A DNA stretch of 64,000 nt from Agapanthus africanus (GCA_030015575.1 CM057347.1:408488248-408552247); one strand, 5' to 3'. Positions 18,801 to 28,818 are shown, counted from the first letter of the stretch. The notes: a model not told the origin generated them from the letters alone. Numbers and translations: made by a program.

Positions 18801-19995
18801 GTTTTCGAAGCTCTTGAAGCAGCTCTTGCTCCGCAGTCCTGGGGCAGAAAGTCGGCTCTTCCTCGCTGTCCGAGCTTGACTCTGTGTGGACCGAGGGGTC
18901 TTTCTGCCTATCATCCTCATCGAAAGGGTTTTCTTCATCCAGCGGGGGCGGCTGTTCTTGAGCGGCGGTGACCACATTCAGGCTAGATTGGGCTTGGGAT
19001 GTGGTGGCCCCATCCTTGCTTTTGTTGCGAAGGTTGTCGCTGGGGCGTCCGCCCGCCATATAGACCGTATGGATGATGTATCCGGCCGTCTTTCTATCAT
19101 TGGAAGCTGATTTCACGGATCGCTGTCTTGACCCCCTTGCTTCGGTAGCTGGTAGTCGATTGAAGGCGGCTGGCCTAACCAGGTTCTTGAATGGTGCTGG
19201 CGCTTCTTTTCTGGGTTTGCCCCACTGTTTTCGTGCGGCACAGAGTGCTTGATAGACTCTTGAAGAGACAGTGTCATACTTCTTCTGTTGGGGCCGGGAC
19301 ACGTCTCTTTGTGGCACTATTCGGACCGCTGTCTTCTTGATTCTGGCGGTCATGGCATTTTTCTGAACCCACTTCAGAGGCTCGAAGGAATTGCTGATTC
19401 TTACGTTCGACTCAGCTGTCGTCGCGGGGCAACCCTGCACTTGGAACTTCACATGATTCCATTTGGCCGAAGCCTTGGCCCTCTTGTTGGCTCGATACCT
19501 GAGACGCTTCTGCCTTAACCTTTCTGTTCTAAGCACCTGGCAGACTTCGGCTCTTTGGGAAGACGCCGCAGACCGGGCGATGAAAGGCCTTGGAGATACG
19601 CTCGATTGTGCATTTGTTGGAGTCATCTCCTGAGCTCGTCCGCAACATTTGATGTTGCCCTTTGTACCGAAGTTCTTGCCCCCCGCTGGAGCACCAGAGA
19701 ATCGTTCAGATACCATCTCAAGTTTCGGTTGTGGTGCCTTGGCGATCACAACATTTGGCCTCTTACCCCTTGAGACCGGCTTGGCCACCTGTTCCGCCGG
19801 GGTCTCCGCCAGATGAGCGCTTCCGGCAGGGTAGATGATGACGGAGCCAAACTGGCGGGGCGGTTCCTCCCACTGTCGACTGAGGCTTGGGGGAGAACCA
19901 CGTGGGCATTGATCTTGACTACGTACGAGATGGGGGTCGCGTCGTAAGCCGAATTCGTCTTGGGAGACATCGTCATTGAAAGTTGATTCCTGCAC
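15838..19995 (-). CDS. Gag - aspartic protease polyprotein, element C
   Basis: 1385 codons, uninterrupted. The N-terminal ~380 residues are basic and low-complexity; a coiled coil follows around 395-425. The capsid (Retrotrans_gag type) spans about 515-690, with 'YVIPKF...QHVAHF', 'CGNTGGNDALLLRQFV' and 'LFRQRF'. A CHHC zinc knuckle (C-x2-H-x4-H-x4-C, 'CPYHRVVSHAIEDC') lies near residue 797. A Lys/Glu-rich linker leads to a retroviral-type protease near 1130-1250 with catalytic D-P-G-S-S (near 1151) and LLGRPWLHDY. The residue after Asp is Pro instead of the usual Ser/Thr. The C-terminus has three acidic repeats with GSDT-[DE]-ES. Ends in TGA, after which the same frame continues into pol. 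The start at 19995 is the first Met after the PBS/leader. Confidence 0.88.
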   Translation of the reverse strand: MQESTFNDDVSQDEFGLRRDPHLVRSQDQCPRGSPPSLSRQWEEPPRQFGSVIIYPAGSAHLAETPAEQVAKPVSRGKRPNVVIAKAPQPKLEMVSERFSGAPAGGKNFGTKGNIKCCGRAQEMTPTNAQSSVSPRPFIARSAASSQRAEVCQVLRTERLRQKRLRYRANKRAKASAKWNHVKFQVQGCPATTAESNVRISNSFEPLKWVQKNAMTARIKKTAVRIVPQRDVSRPQQKKYDTVSSRVYQALCAARKQWGKPRKEAPAPFKNLVRPAAFNRLPATEARGSRQRSVKSASNDRKTAGYIIHTVYMAGGRPSDNLRNKSKDGATTSQAQSSLNVVTAAQEQPPPLDEENPFDEDDRQKDPSVHTESSSDSEEEPTFCPRTAEQELLQELRKQLRSKDREMAKLYSKIDDLTNVVTQLTAQIARAPPNQAQAATNQPGDDNPRQPMPVPSGPRLVEPHESRPHSASGDALAPENTIPLTQDRIMDLVTSKVKTLVAEAEAQKEIGSSGRPYPAQYDLIEFPSGYVIPKFGRFDGTGNANQHVAHFKASCGNTGGNDALLLRQFVNSLTGVAFDWYASIPDGSVITFAQMESLFRQRFMSVSDKISIADLVRTKPGKNESNTDFIARWRNLTVKCEPPLEQDQSVSLLIGNLSNWMVPFLCTAGLKTFQELTKKVQMLERSKQESPPDSQRDKTWKSKRDDSRRSGSSSSTNVFNASDNEEKRRAAESKTNRSRKPLLGGDGPSLEEKKNKVYSFRRDKVRKIFKDALNNGLQLPESKRPQEAKMTDNPLYCPYHRVVSHAIEDCYIFKDWVEKQYKAGEIELSKSVLVNNQVATANFIQTEAEAFWEQTAEPAALTNETDSSRPPWSTHISNKTKKMLKMLQKEPRMEWEGQKRPTSPAANAAPSGSKSKKLKKKKSAARREKESAGRSTIQKYIDSLEEYEQKERTLIQLNEFFPVQAAEILEELEEDSNEEIPVVTCYAIHLGSDSEEELCFPEEDEELATTTNQIQLRSGRALPPNQGNAPKGKEKQVANEEDGRELADENISPSSVDYNVLAHLRKLPSLLGIYDALVLSKELRDVLIHALQNPERYQAHFAEINMKEAQHALHAAAVTFKDEDLLLGTAEHNRPLYVTGYSDGDRINRILIDPGSSVNVMNLRTLKSLSMNVRHLSRERIVIQGFNQNCQQVLGSIALPIKFGDLQTEAKIYVIDADTSYKILLGRPWLHDYGIIPSTLHQCMKYTKNGEERRIDGDIQPFGVHEVRYEDSRYFMNHQNAKPQLTEDRPAPRLKRKSAPTVSFKSKNAHVRPYFGSDTDESDAGSPSFRKTRPRFGSDTDESVTEDPPSGKARPHLGSDTEESEEEDLPCNSCADWPPMQQAKL

Positions 19996-20085
19996 GAAAG
20001 AAAGAAATTATTTCAGTACAAACATCGGCGTATATGTTAAATGAGTTCGCATGAATGCTTAACCCGAGATATGGGAGGAGAGATG

Positions 20086-20103
20086 GTCCCACCGGGCGTG
20101 CCA
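20086..20103 (-). other. Primer-binding site of element C
   Basis: Minus strand TGGCACGCCCGGTGGGAC, starting five bases inside the 5' LTR. This is complementary to a tRNA 3' end including CCA. The implied acceptor ends GGCGTG-CCA, which could fit an arginine tRNA; I cannot confirm which tRNA. B has the identical site and A has it with two transitions. Confidence 0.8.
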
Positions 20104-20812
20104 GAACCTGTAGGGTGTTTTTCGTCACCCCATTGAGATGGGAATACGCGCGCGCTTGTCAGGCGCATTACAGATTCCCCCTGCCTAGGGTAGGCCGGGG
20201 TTTATTGATTGTGGGGATCCGAATCTCCGGCAACCGCGGACTAAGCTGCCGTTAATTACCCCTCGCATTTGGAGCGAAGGAACCTCCGATTAACGGGTTA
20301 AACTGGTCATGCGAACTCAATGTGCAGTATCGTGTTTTGAAGGGGTTTTGGAAATATCGGGGGCCCCGCAGAGTTTTTACGGGGGTCCCGCTACCCGGAT
20401 AGCGGGCTGGGGGTCAAGGGGGCTAGCAGCCCCCTTGCGGGGTGCGGGGCAGCGCCCCGTTAGAAATTTTTTCTAACGGAAGACAGTATCATGGAGTCTG
20501 TGTATGTTTTCCTTCCCCCTCTTTTTTTTAAAAGTGGAGCTTAATTTCAAAAGGGATTTTATTGTGGAGTTAAACTCCAAAGAATTTTAAATGGAGTTAA
20601 ACTCCTAAAAGAATTTTATGCGGAATTAAATTCCTAAAATAGAACTTTATTGTGGAGTTAAACTCCAAAGAATATATATATGTATATATTTTAAAAAGGT
20701 TTAAACTCCAGAAAGGATTTTGTTGGGGAGTGCACGTAAAACGAGGGGAAAAGAAAACAAAATGGCGTCTAAAGGATGCTCGCACGGCAGGTGGGCGCCT
20801 TAATGCCCGGGG

Positions 20813-21054
20813 CCACGTGCGCGCACGTGACCGATGGGCGCCTTGGCACCCCAGGGGTCACGTGGGCACACGTGACCGATGGGCGTCTTGGCGCCCCAAG
20901 GGTCACGTGCGCACACGTGACCGATGGGCGCTTTGGCGCCCCGGGGTCACGTGCGCACACGTGACCGATGGGCGCCTTAGCGCCCTGGGGTCACGTGCGC
21001 ACACGTGACCGATGGACGCCTTAGCGCCCTGGGGTCACGTGGGCACACGTGACC
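20813..21054 (-). repeat. G-box / GGCGCC double-hairpin array (C 5' LTR, 6 units)
   Basis: Six units of the same alternating hairpin pair as at 8809-9139. I count about 12 CACGTG cores. The array lies upstream of the TATA element in element sense, where an enhancer would be expected. Confidence 0.82.
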
Positions 21055-21560
21055 GCGGGAAAAACCTACGGAAAGGGAAGCCTAGCCCCTAGGCTGGGGA
21101 GTTGAACTCCCAAGGGAATTTTTGGAGTTGAACTCCTAACAGAAACAAATTTATGGAGTTAAACTCCAACAGAAATTAATTTATGGAGTTAAACTCCAGC
21201 AACTTTAGAAAGGAGTTAAACTCCTGGGGATTTATTGCTCTTCTTTTGAGCCTTGGGTTTGTCCAAAGTTAGATTTTTGGATATGGGTCTCCTTCTTCTT
21301 GCTCTTGACCGGCGGGATCTTGGAGAAAAGGGGGTGAGCCTCAAAAGCCTCCCCTTTTCGAGATCTGATTGGAGATCCGAGCTCCCCTTCGTAGGTTTTG
21401 TGGTGGAAATCTACTTATTTTTAGAAAAGGAAGAGTTAAACTCTTGATTTAATTCAAAAGGAAAAAGAAGGTTTTAGAACCTTGAGGAAGGAGGAAGAGA
21501 TCTCAGATCTAGAAAATTCTTGGAGAGAGAAAAAGTTGTGAGATATTTTCATTATCTTTG

Positions 21561-21570
21561 CCTTTATAGG
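21561..21570 (-). promoter_or_regulatory. TATA-like element in the C 5' LTR
   Basis: CCTATAAAGG on the minus strand, with the LTR G-box array upstream and the PBS and gag downstream. Most likely core promoter of the element's genomic transcript. Confidence 0.55.
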
Positions 21571-21899
21571 CCATACATTTTACACATAGCTCCTTGGGCT
21601 TCACAAAATGGCATTTTGCCTATCCCATGGCTCATGTGCCATTTCTTTTTGCACATAAGCCATGGGCTTTACAAAAATTTGGCTTTATGCCTATTTTTCT
21701 TACATTTATCCAAAAATAAAATAAATACAACAAAATTGTTTATTACAAAATTTTTATCTTGGCGTGGGGGGAGGCCGGCCGCTTCATGTTCGGGCTCGAC
21801 CCGGGCATGGGCCCACTCGGTCTGGGCTTGGGTCTACTTGGCTTGGGGTTGACTTGGATTTTGACTTGGTCAACCGGGGTGTAAATTTTTACCCCAACA

Positions 21900-21904
21900 G
21901 GAAG
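21900..21904. repeat. Target-site duplication of element C (right copy)
   Basis: GGAAG following the CA terminus at 21899; matches 8102-8106. Confidence 0.92.
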
Positions 21905-23302
21905 TAGATCAGAAGGGTTTCTTCCTTCCTAACTCCCCTGTTGTCCCTTTTGCGGAGGTTGCAGTCTCTGGGATGGATGAGGAAGCATTCTTCTTAGGAT
22001 TTCTTGGGCTATGGCTGAGTTGGTTTGCGCTCCCGATGCATCTTCGCCGTATGAGGCCATCTGTCTTTTACCCAGCTCATCGGATGACCATTGGGGTAAA
22101 AGTGGCCGTCGGGATCGCCGGCTTAGCCCACCTGTATCATGGCCTTAGTCAAGCGGCGGATGCTAATGAACCTGGAGTACCGCACGTGATCTTCTCGATG
22201 CATTACTTCATGTCATGGCTTGAGCTACATGCACTTGACGTTTTTGGTATGCACAAAAGGCATTCGTTCTATGACAGGTGCAGCTTCCCTCGGATCATGC
22301 GATTGGTCGGCGCCTCAATTGTAAATTCGTCACCGCGGCATGCCAGAGGTTTGCTCCTTCGTCCCCGCACAGTTGGAGACGGGATGACCTTCACTGACAA
22401 AGTGTTAACCATCGGAAAGGCGTCTACTACCACTGTGCGGTCATTGCAAGATATTTTCAAAGAAGGGGCCTCAGTTCTGACAGCCCGGGAGACCCTCCAT
22501 TTGTATTCTATCAGACCGGGTTTCCTGGTGTTTAGGCAAAACGATACGGCGCTTTTCATGATATACAACCCGCATCGTTTTGCTCAGCAACTGAGCTATA
22601 ATCAAGGAGTGTCGTTGGAGGCTTTCTTGCTGGAACCTGCTGCTACTGAAGAAGGGATGCGGAGCGCGCTGCATCACTTCATGCGTCTGAATACGGGCTC
22701 TCATTTTTTTATCAGCGAGCCGACTTGCGTCCCACAGATCCTTAATACATATACAGCGTGGTACCAGCATTCGACGGGCGCCGTTATTAAGGAAGAAAGG
22801 CGATTGTTGGTTGACCGCAAGGGTGTGCCTCCCGGCAGCGACCGCAAAGCTCCCCTGAGGCCAAGGATCCCTGTCGTTCCTCCACTGAAAGATGCTGGAG
22901 CTGAGCCACTGCGTGTGTTGAGCCCTCCGCGCGGATTGCCCCGTTCTACCATGGACGTGCCCCCAGCGCCCCGTGCTCCAGTGGAGATGGTGAATGTGGT
23001 TTCGCCGGAGTCTGGTGTGGGCTCGGATATCGGGACCCGCCGTCCTAAGGTACCTGCGAAGCGTAAGCTGATTTTGGCGGCGACCGGGGACCGCGGGCAG
23101 AAGAGGAAGAAGAAGTCCATTCTTTCCCTGGATGCCATCCTCGGCTTAGATCCTCAGGACCCTCTCACCGAAGGCCTAAGCGAGTACGGAAGCAACGGGG
23201 GTTTCTTTATAGATCCAGCAGACACCGACACGGTGGCCGCCATCGCGGCTTCTGAGCGATCGACAAGGCTCGAAGCGTGGTTGGCTAAACTCGCGCAATC
23301 GG
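21905..23302 (+). CDS. Plant mobile domain protein, continuation of the first coding exon after element C
   Basis: Continues the frame from 8106 directly. Contains the body of the plant mobile domain ('FLGFLGLWLSWFALP', conserved aromatic/hydrophobic helices, 'VSLEAFLLEPA'). A basic, Pro-rich tail follows with a probable nuclear localisation patch (GQKRKKKS, about 23096-23119). The exon ends at a donor (G|GTATTG, 23303), phase 1, just before an in-frame stop at 23311 that only unspliced RNA would meet. It belongs to the antisense cargo gene of element B and has no stop within this segment. Confidence 0.72.
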
Positions 23303-23388
23303 GTATTGACTAGCTGTTATTTTTCCGTCATTGCATCGTACTTTTATCATTATCTTTGACTAATGCTTTTCCTCCTTTTTTTTAACAG

Positions 23389-25795
23389 GCGTCTCTACCG
23401 AAGAAGCCATCGTTGCTTCCCTGAAAACCTTTCAGGAGGAGGAAAAGAAACGTGCTCTATCGGGCATTGGTACGTCTCGGCTCAGTGAGTCTTTATTCTC
23501 TTTTCTTATGGCCAATCTAACCTTTTCTTTGTCTCTTTGCAGGGGCCGCGGGATCTACTGCGCAAGCCGATGCGGGGACTCTTCCCGGGCCAGCTACCGA
23601 TGTTCCGGCCTCTTCGGAATTGCCGCAAGAGACCCGGCTCAAAAAGCAGATGATGGATGCCTTGAAGGCTTTGGAGGCAACTCTAAACGCGGATGACGAC
23701 GCCTTGTTGGAAGCTTCCAAGTGGTCTGTCGTGACGGCCCGGGAGGAGAGGAAGCGCTTGAGGCGCGCAGCGAAGGAGCAGAGCGCTGCTTTGGCCGTGG
23801 GAGCGGGCCCAAGCGCCGTTATTCCTCGTGCTGCTACTCCTTCGGAAGAGTCTCTGGTCGCCTTGTCCACTGCTCATAGGTGGGCGGTGCGTGCAGCTCG
23901 GGAGGCCAACGATCAATCTACCTCAGGTAATGTGTTTTTCGAGACTTTTGTTGTAAGGATGGTAAAACTATCGGTTCTGATTCATCTTGTCCTGTAGGGC
24001 TGAGTCCAACTGAAGGAGCAGCGTAAACCGTTGAGCCTGAGGGGACGGTAGAGAAGGTAGCAGTCGAAACCGAGCCGACGGTAGGCGGTGCGGCCGTAGT
24101 CGCCGGGCCTGAGCTAGGGGCTGACGAAACAGTCCCGCCTAGTATGCCCGAGAAGGTTGTCGATGCCGAGCCCGAGGTAGCGGCAGATGAGACGGCTGCT
24201 ACAGCCGAGTCTGAGGCGGCAGCGGATGGAGCGGCTGCGACCGATGAACCTATGGCAGCGGTGGACGAGATGGTCGTGACCGCTGAGCCCGAGGGGGTAG
24301 CGGGTGAGACAGGCATGATCGCTGAGGACGAGACGGCCGCTCTTTCTCAAGAGTCGGGCAACGCTCCGATCATCTCTCTCCCATCCTTCGGTCTTTCTCC
24401 ATCTCCTGGCCTTGCGAGCACGACGACGGCTCCCGTAGAGTCTGGCGACGAGGCAACGGGAGGCGGACCCATGTCAATGGAGGAGGGAGACGCCGCCGTT
24501 TCGGCTGGTGACTCATCAGGTAAATTTTGGGTTACCGTCCTTTTCTTTATTCTATAACTTTTCTGATAGTGCTTATCTTGTTTCTAACGCAGGTGCAGCC
24601 AGTGTTGATGCCCCATTGCTCGAGGGAGCGCCGTCAGCTACTGCCTTGACGGTGGCCACCTCTCTACCTTCTCTCGCACCATCGCAAATGCTGGAAGGTA
24701 TGGATTTGTAACCCATTAATCTTATCTCTCGACCGTATAATTCATGTACCGCTGTTGTACTATTGTGTCCTTGCAGGAGTACTTTTTGATCACCTTTACC
24801 AGGTGCTGCACCCGCACTTCTCCTTCCCGTCGGAGCTTGCTTCCTCCAGTGGCGCTGGTGAGTATAGTTTTCAATTAATACTCTTTCTTTTTCTAATAAT
24901 GAACTTGTTTCTGATTCTTCCTTGCCTTGATTGCAGTGCTACAGATCGAAGGAGGAGATGTAAGATCAGCCGTGCCACCGGTCCTCCCGGCTTTGCCTCC
25001 TTCTGCGGCTGGTATAATAGACTCTATCTTTGATGCCTTTCTTATATTTCTTTGAATCGTCATTTGATTGTGTTTTGTTCTGCAGTTGTCGTTCCGATTC
25101 CGGCCCCCTTCGAGTCTCGCATCACGATGCTGGCAGGCCCATTCTCCAGGCGTCCATCCTCAAAGGGTGCTGCGATGAGTTTGACTATGTTGAGCGGATG
25201 CATCGAAGAGCTTGACGCAGAAGCTCCCCCATCTGCAGCAGATTTCGTTGCGGAAGTTAATCCGATGCTGGCGACGCTTGCAAATTTTCATAATGAAGGC
25301 ATCGTCGAGTCTTGGGTTAATCACTGCAGGGAGATCGAGGCCCGCCTGCATCAGCTGGAGCTTATACGTCCTGCCCCCGAGATCTTGGCCGCGAGCATTC
25401 AATGGGCGGCATGGATCGAGCAGAGCGCTTCTTACTGCAGCCATCTTGAACAAGAAGTTGCTTTAAGGCGTAAGGAGCGCGGAGAGACTTCGAGAAAATC
25501 TGCCCGACTGCATGCTCAGGTGGATGCAAATGCTGCACAGTTGAAGGTTATCTTTGAAGGCCTTCTGCGATGCATCTCTGACGGGTTAACACTGAGGCAG
25601 CAGCTTGACGTCGTCGAGCGGGATGCACCAAATCAGGAGGCAGCCCAGCAGGCAGTTGAGGAGCAGCTTTCATCTTACATGCAGCAGCGGGCCCAGGTGG
25701 AAGCAGAGTTGGCTGCGGCAGCCGCTCAGGAGGAGGCATTGAAGGAAGTGCGAGAGCAGCTTGCGGATTTGTTGAAGATGCTTCCTTCTCCATGA
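23389..25795 (+). pseudogene. Plant mobile domain gene, exons 3-9 (Ala/Glu-rich region and C-terminal coiled coil)
   Basis: Exons predicted from GT-AG sites and frame: 23389-23469, 23543-23926, 23998-24519, 24593-24697, 24777-24857, 24937-25011, 25086-25795. All introns are phase 1 and only 71-86 bp long. The encoded region is low-complexity: an Ala/Glu/Thr-rich tract in the 23998-24519 exon, then Pro/Leu-rich small exons. It ends in a Gln/Glu/Ala-rich coiled coil (last ~120 residues) with a TGA at 25793. One in-frame TAA at 24024-24026 interrupts the third of these exons and could be a single C-to-T change, so the gene is probably inactive now. The exon boundaries are consistent with each other in frame, which makes the model strong despite no homologue being recalled for this tail. 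Confidence 0.66.
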
Positions 25796-25820
25796 ACATC
25801 TTGTATCATTTGTAATTGTA

Positions 25821-25826
25821 AATAAA
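25821..25826 (+). terminator. Polyadenylation signal of the plant mobile domain gene
   Basis: AATAAA 26 bases after the stop codon, preceded by 'tttgtaattgta' (UGUA-type upstream element) and followed by T-rich sequence. Fits a plant 3' end for the cargo gene. Confidence 0.6.
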
Positions 25827-26009
25827 ATGTATTTGTTTCTTTTATTTTTTAACACAATATATCTTGTACTCAATTGAATTTATGAATAAAAGATATACAT
25901 TCTTCATAATGTTTTGTGTCATCTCTGTGCTTTCTCTCTTCTTTTATTATCAGCATGTTACCTTAGTAAATATGGTTGACAGATGATAGAGCGAGCATGT
26001 AGTGATGGC
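25827..26009. other. Spacer between cargo gene and 3' cassettes of element B
   Basis: AT-rich downstream sequence of the cargo gene; no ORF or repeat recognised beyond ordinary T-rich tracts. Confidence 0.4.
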
Positions 26010-26222
26010 TTAAGCCGCAGGTTCAGATCTGCTGCTTAAGACTTTTCAACTTTATGAGCCGTGAGGGTCTCACAAAGACTTTTCTCCCTACGAGTCGAGA
26101 GGATCTCGTAGGTGTATTTTATCCTTAGGGGTCGTGAGGACTCCTAAGTGTGTTTTCTCTTGAGAGTCGCAAGGATCTCACTAGAGAATTTTCCCTCTTA
26201 CAAGTCGAGAGGACTCGTAAGC
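26010..26222 (-). other. Six-hairpin cassette 1 of element B
   Basis: Lead stem (about 26012-26042, CTTAAG-type arms) and five short hairpins: TATGAG/CTCACA (26052), CTACGAG/CTCGTAG (26088), TTAGGGG/CTCCTAA (26124), TTGAGAG/CTCACTA (26158) and CTTACAAG/CTCGTAAG (26197). Loops are variants of 'tcgagaggat'. Non-coding. Confidence 0.68.
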
Positions 26223-26744
26223 GGTTGTTTCCCTCCTTGTCGAGATTCGACTTTGGAGAGTGTGACCCGTGAATAGTGTGCAAGAGTCCATTTTGGACCG
26301 ACTTGCAGGGTCCCAGTGCTTAGGAAACAGGTTTTTTAATCCTCGCTGCCTAAGGCTTTTCCTTACGAGTCGAGACGAATCGAGAAGTTCTTGCAAAGAC
26401 ACTAATTTCCTCAAGAGTCGAGACGAATCGAGCAGTTCTCGCAAGAATATCCTAACGTCACAGTTAACCTCTGCTCTTTACGACAGAGGTCCGTTAGGGT
26501 CTGTGGTACTTTAGGGTTTTGTCTATCGTACCGTCGCGTTGGCTGATGTATTCCTCGATAGGCGATCTTACCGTTCGAGTAGCCTTGTGACTGTCGTGTC
26601 TCTGATCCCTTCGGGGGTTGGAAAAGACGTCTTCAAGCAATCCTCCTAGGCACTTTGACCGTCGGAAGAGCAAACGTTAGGAATTTTGCCTTGCCGCATT
26701 TTACTTGAGGTTAGGCTCATTTTGGAGAGCCCCGATGAGTCATA
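26223..26744 (-). other. Non-coding 3' region of element B with hairpin-like words
   Basis: Contains two copies of a 'gagtcgagacgaatcgag' phrase ('ttacgagtcgagacgaatcg', then 'caagagtcgagacgaatcg' near 26414) and GC-richer spacer. No gene seen. Confidence 0.45.
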
Positions 26745-27540
26745 ACCACTCCGCGCTGGTTTGGGATGATCTCCGATAGTCTTTCAGGCTTTATATGACT
26801 TGCCGTTAAGACCCTGAAGGTAGGAATTTAGCCTTTGCTTCGTTTGCTGGCATTGCGTCTGTTGTATCGAGACGAATGTCGCGGTTGTCTCTATGTTGCT
26901 GGTGAACCGTCGAGGTTTGGAACTAGGGATTTTGCCGTGGCTCCTTTTGGTGACGTTGCGTCTACTGTGTCGATACGAACGTCGAGGTGGTGACCACTCC
27001 ACACTGGTGCGAGATGATCTCCGATTGTCTTTTAGGCTTTATATGACTTGCCGTCTAGACCCTGAAGCTAGGAATTTGGCCTTTGCTTCATTTTCTTTGG
27101 CGCATCCGAATCCTGCTGGGGGAAGAACGATGGGGTGACATCTCATCTGCTGTATCGAGATGATCGTCGAGATGGTGACCACTCCGCGCTGGTGCGAGAT
27201 GATCTCCGATTGTCTTTCAGGCTTTATATGAGTTGCCGTCAAGACCCTGAAGCTAGGAATTTGGCCTTTGCTTCATTTGCTTTGGCGCGTCCGAATCCTG
27301 CTGGGGGAAGAACGCCGGGGTGACATCTCATCTGCGGTATCGAGACGATCGTCGAGGTGGTGACCACTCCGCATTGGTGCGAGATGATCTCCGATTGTCT
27401 TTCAGGCTTTATATGAGTTGCCGTCAAGAACCTGAAGCTAGGAATTTGGCCTTTGCTTCATTTGCTTTTGGCGTTGCGTTTGCTGTATCTAGACGAACGC
27501 TGAGGTGGAGCTGGGATTTTGCCGTCGCTCCGCTTTGCTG
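26745..27540 (-). repeat. 185-bp tandem array in the 3' region of element B
   Basis: The phrase 'tgaccactcc' recurs at 26991, 27176 and 27361, exactly 185 bp apart, with the flanking 'ctttcaggctttatatga' phrase also at 27029, 27214 and 27399. A diverged copy starts near 26781. Units contain 'gacgatcgtc' dyads. 185 is not a multiple of three, so only short ORFs cross units. Confidence 0.75.
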
Positions 27541-28039
27541 ACCATGGGGTCTTTTGTTGACGTTGTATTTACATCCTGCTGGACTGCGAAGGAACGCCGT
27601 TGTTGATATTGCGTCTGCTGTAACGAGACGAATGCTGATATGGAGTTGGGATTTTGCCGTCACTCCGCTTTGTTTTGACCGTGAGGTCTTTCGTTGACGT
27701 TGCATCTGCATCCGGTCGGAGTGAGGAGAAACGCTGTTGGTGATCTCTAAGTTGTCGATATCGACGTCGAGACCCTGAAGCTAGGGATCTCTTTTTGCTT
27801 CGTCTGTTGACATTATGTCTGCAATATTGCGAAAAATGTCGAGATTGTCTCTGGGTTGTTTATGAACCGTCGAGATTTGGCTTCGTTTTCTGGTGGAGCC
27901 TGTTGGCAAGATATGGTTCGCTCTTTGTTTGTGCCCCTGGATTGTATACAGGGATCGATGTGATCTCACCTGAAGGGCAAAAGTTTCATTCATTTTTTTT
28001 ATTATTAGTTTACTTCCACGATGCTCTATCATTTCAGCT
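27541..28039 (-). other. Degenerate repeats and a motif copy, element B
   Basis: Imperfect repeats of 'gttgacgttg...tctgc' and 'cgagacgaatgctgatatgg'. A recurrent-motif copy is at 27933-27953 (GCCCCTGGATTGTATACAG). No coding potential. Confidence 0.5.
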
Positions 28040-28380
28040 TTTATATCGCGAAGGTCGCGATTGCCCAATCATTTCGGCTATTTTTCGCGGTGCCCAATCA
28101 TTTCGGCTATTTTTCTTTTTTACTCGCTGCTTTTTATTGCGAGCTGCCCAATCACTTCGGCTGTTTTTTTTTCTTTTACTCGCTGCTTTTTATTGCGAGT
28201 TGCCCAATCATTTCGGCTATTTTTCTTTTTCCTCGCTGCTTTTTATTGCGAGTTACCCAATCATTTCGGCTGTTTTTGTATGCATACATTTTTACTTGCT
28301 GATTTCGTTGCAAGTTGCCCCATCATTTCGGCTATTTCGTATGCATGTGTGGCTCGTTGGCTTTTCGCTGCAAGCTAGGA
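28040..28380 (-). repeat. ~55-bp tandem array, element B
   Basis: Six occurrences of 'cccaatcatttcggcta/g' (28064, 28092, 28148, 28202, 28257, 28318), mostly alternating with 'tcgctgctttttattgcgagttg'. The same array, inverted, is in A at about 47640-47870. Explains the three overlapping ORFs seen here. Confidence 0.72.
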
Positions 28381-28473
28381 ATTAGACACCGATTTTGGCA
28401 TCAGCATCGCTACAACTGGGATATTGCCAGGAGCGAATCATCATTTGCCTCTGTCGATGTCGAACAAAGGTAG

Positions 28474-28688
28474 CTTAGCGAACAGGGTTAAGATCCTGTC
28501 GACTAAGGCTTTTGACTTCATGAGCCGTAAGGGTCTCATAAAGGCATTTCTCCCTATAAGTCGTGAGGATCTCGTAGGTGTGTTTTCTCCTTAGGAATCG
28601 TGGGGATTCCTAAGTGCATATTCCTCTGTAAGTCGTAAGGATCTTACAAAAGGATTTTCTCCTTATAAGTCGAGAGGACTTACAAGTG
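28474..28688 (-). other. Six-hairpin cassette 2 of element B
   Basis: Lead stem TTAGCGAACAGG ... CCTGTCGACTAA (28474-28507), then five hairpins: TTCATGAG/CTCATAA, CTATAAG/CTCGTAG, TTAGGAAT/ATTCCTAA, TGTAAG/CTTACA and TTATAAG/CTTACAA, all with 'tcg(t/a)gaggat'-type loops. Preceded at 28400-28450 by the 45-nt block seen six times in C. Confidence 0.7.
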
Positions 28689-28752
28689 TTGTTTGTTGTA
28701 CAAGCATATCCCTAGTCACGGATGTGACTTTGTTAGGGAAATATTTATTCGC

Positions 28753-28773
28753 GCCTGTGGATTGTAGACAAGG
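28753..28773 (-). other. Recurrent motif, element B (diverged copy)
   Basis: GCCTGTGGATTGTAGACAAGG on the plus strand starting at 28753, in the spacer between cassettes 2 and 3. Confidence 0.5.
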
Positions 28774-28818
28774 GTCAGTATGAGCCACTTGTAGGGCAAT
28801 ATCGAAGGTTGTGAGAGT

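Larger units (their letters stand above)
8107..21899 (-). mobile_element. Element C: Tat-like Ty3/Gypsy retrotransposon, nearly intact
   Basis: 13.8 kb minus-strand element with GGAAG duplications. Order in element sense: 5' LTR 21899-20109, primer-binding site 20103-20086, gag-protease ORF (19995-15838), RT-RNase H ORF (15810-13213), integrase (about 13320-11981), 3' region with arrays and hairpin cassette, polypurine tract, 3' LTR 9983-8107. The two LTRs differ at few positions apart from the number of G-box repeat units, so the insertion is young. Its gag and LTRs are not the family of A and B, but the PBS sequence, the domain order with a second RNase H, and the 3' structured modules are shared. 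Confidence 0.92.
20109..21899 (-). repeat. 5' LTR of element C
   Basis: 1791 bp, near-identical to 8107-9983 except for two fewer 43-bp G-box units (six units at about 20813-21054) and scattered point changes. It holds the promoter for the genomic RNA: minus-strand TATA CCTATAAAGG at 21561-21570. Confidence 0.92.

Noticed and set aside
26745..28380. CRISPR-like regular repeats
   Set aside because: Plant nuclear context, repeat units directly adjacent without unique spacers, no cas genes.
27795..28385. 196-codon ORF and two overlapping ORFs with hydrophobic repeats
   Set aside because: Frames through the ~55-bp array; apparent membrane segments come from T-rich spacers.
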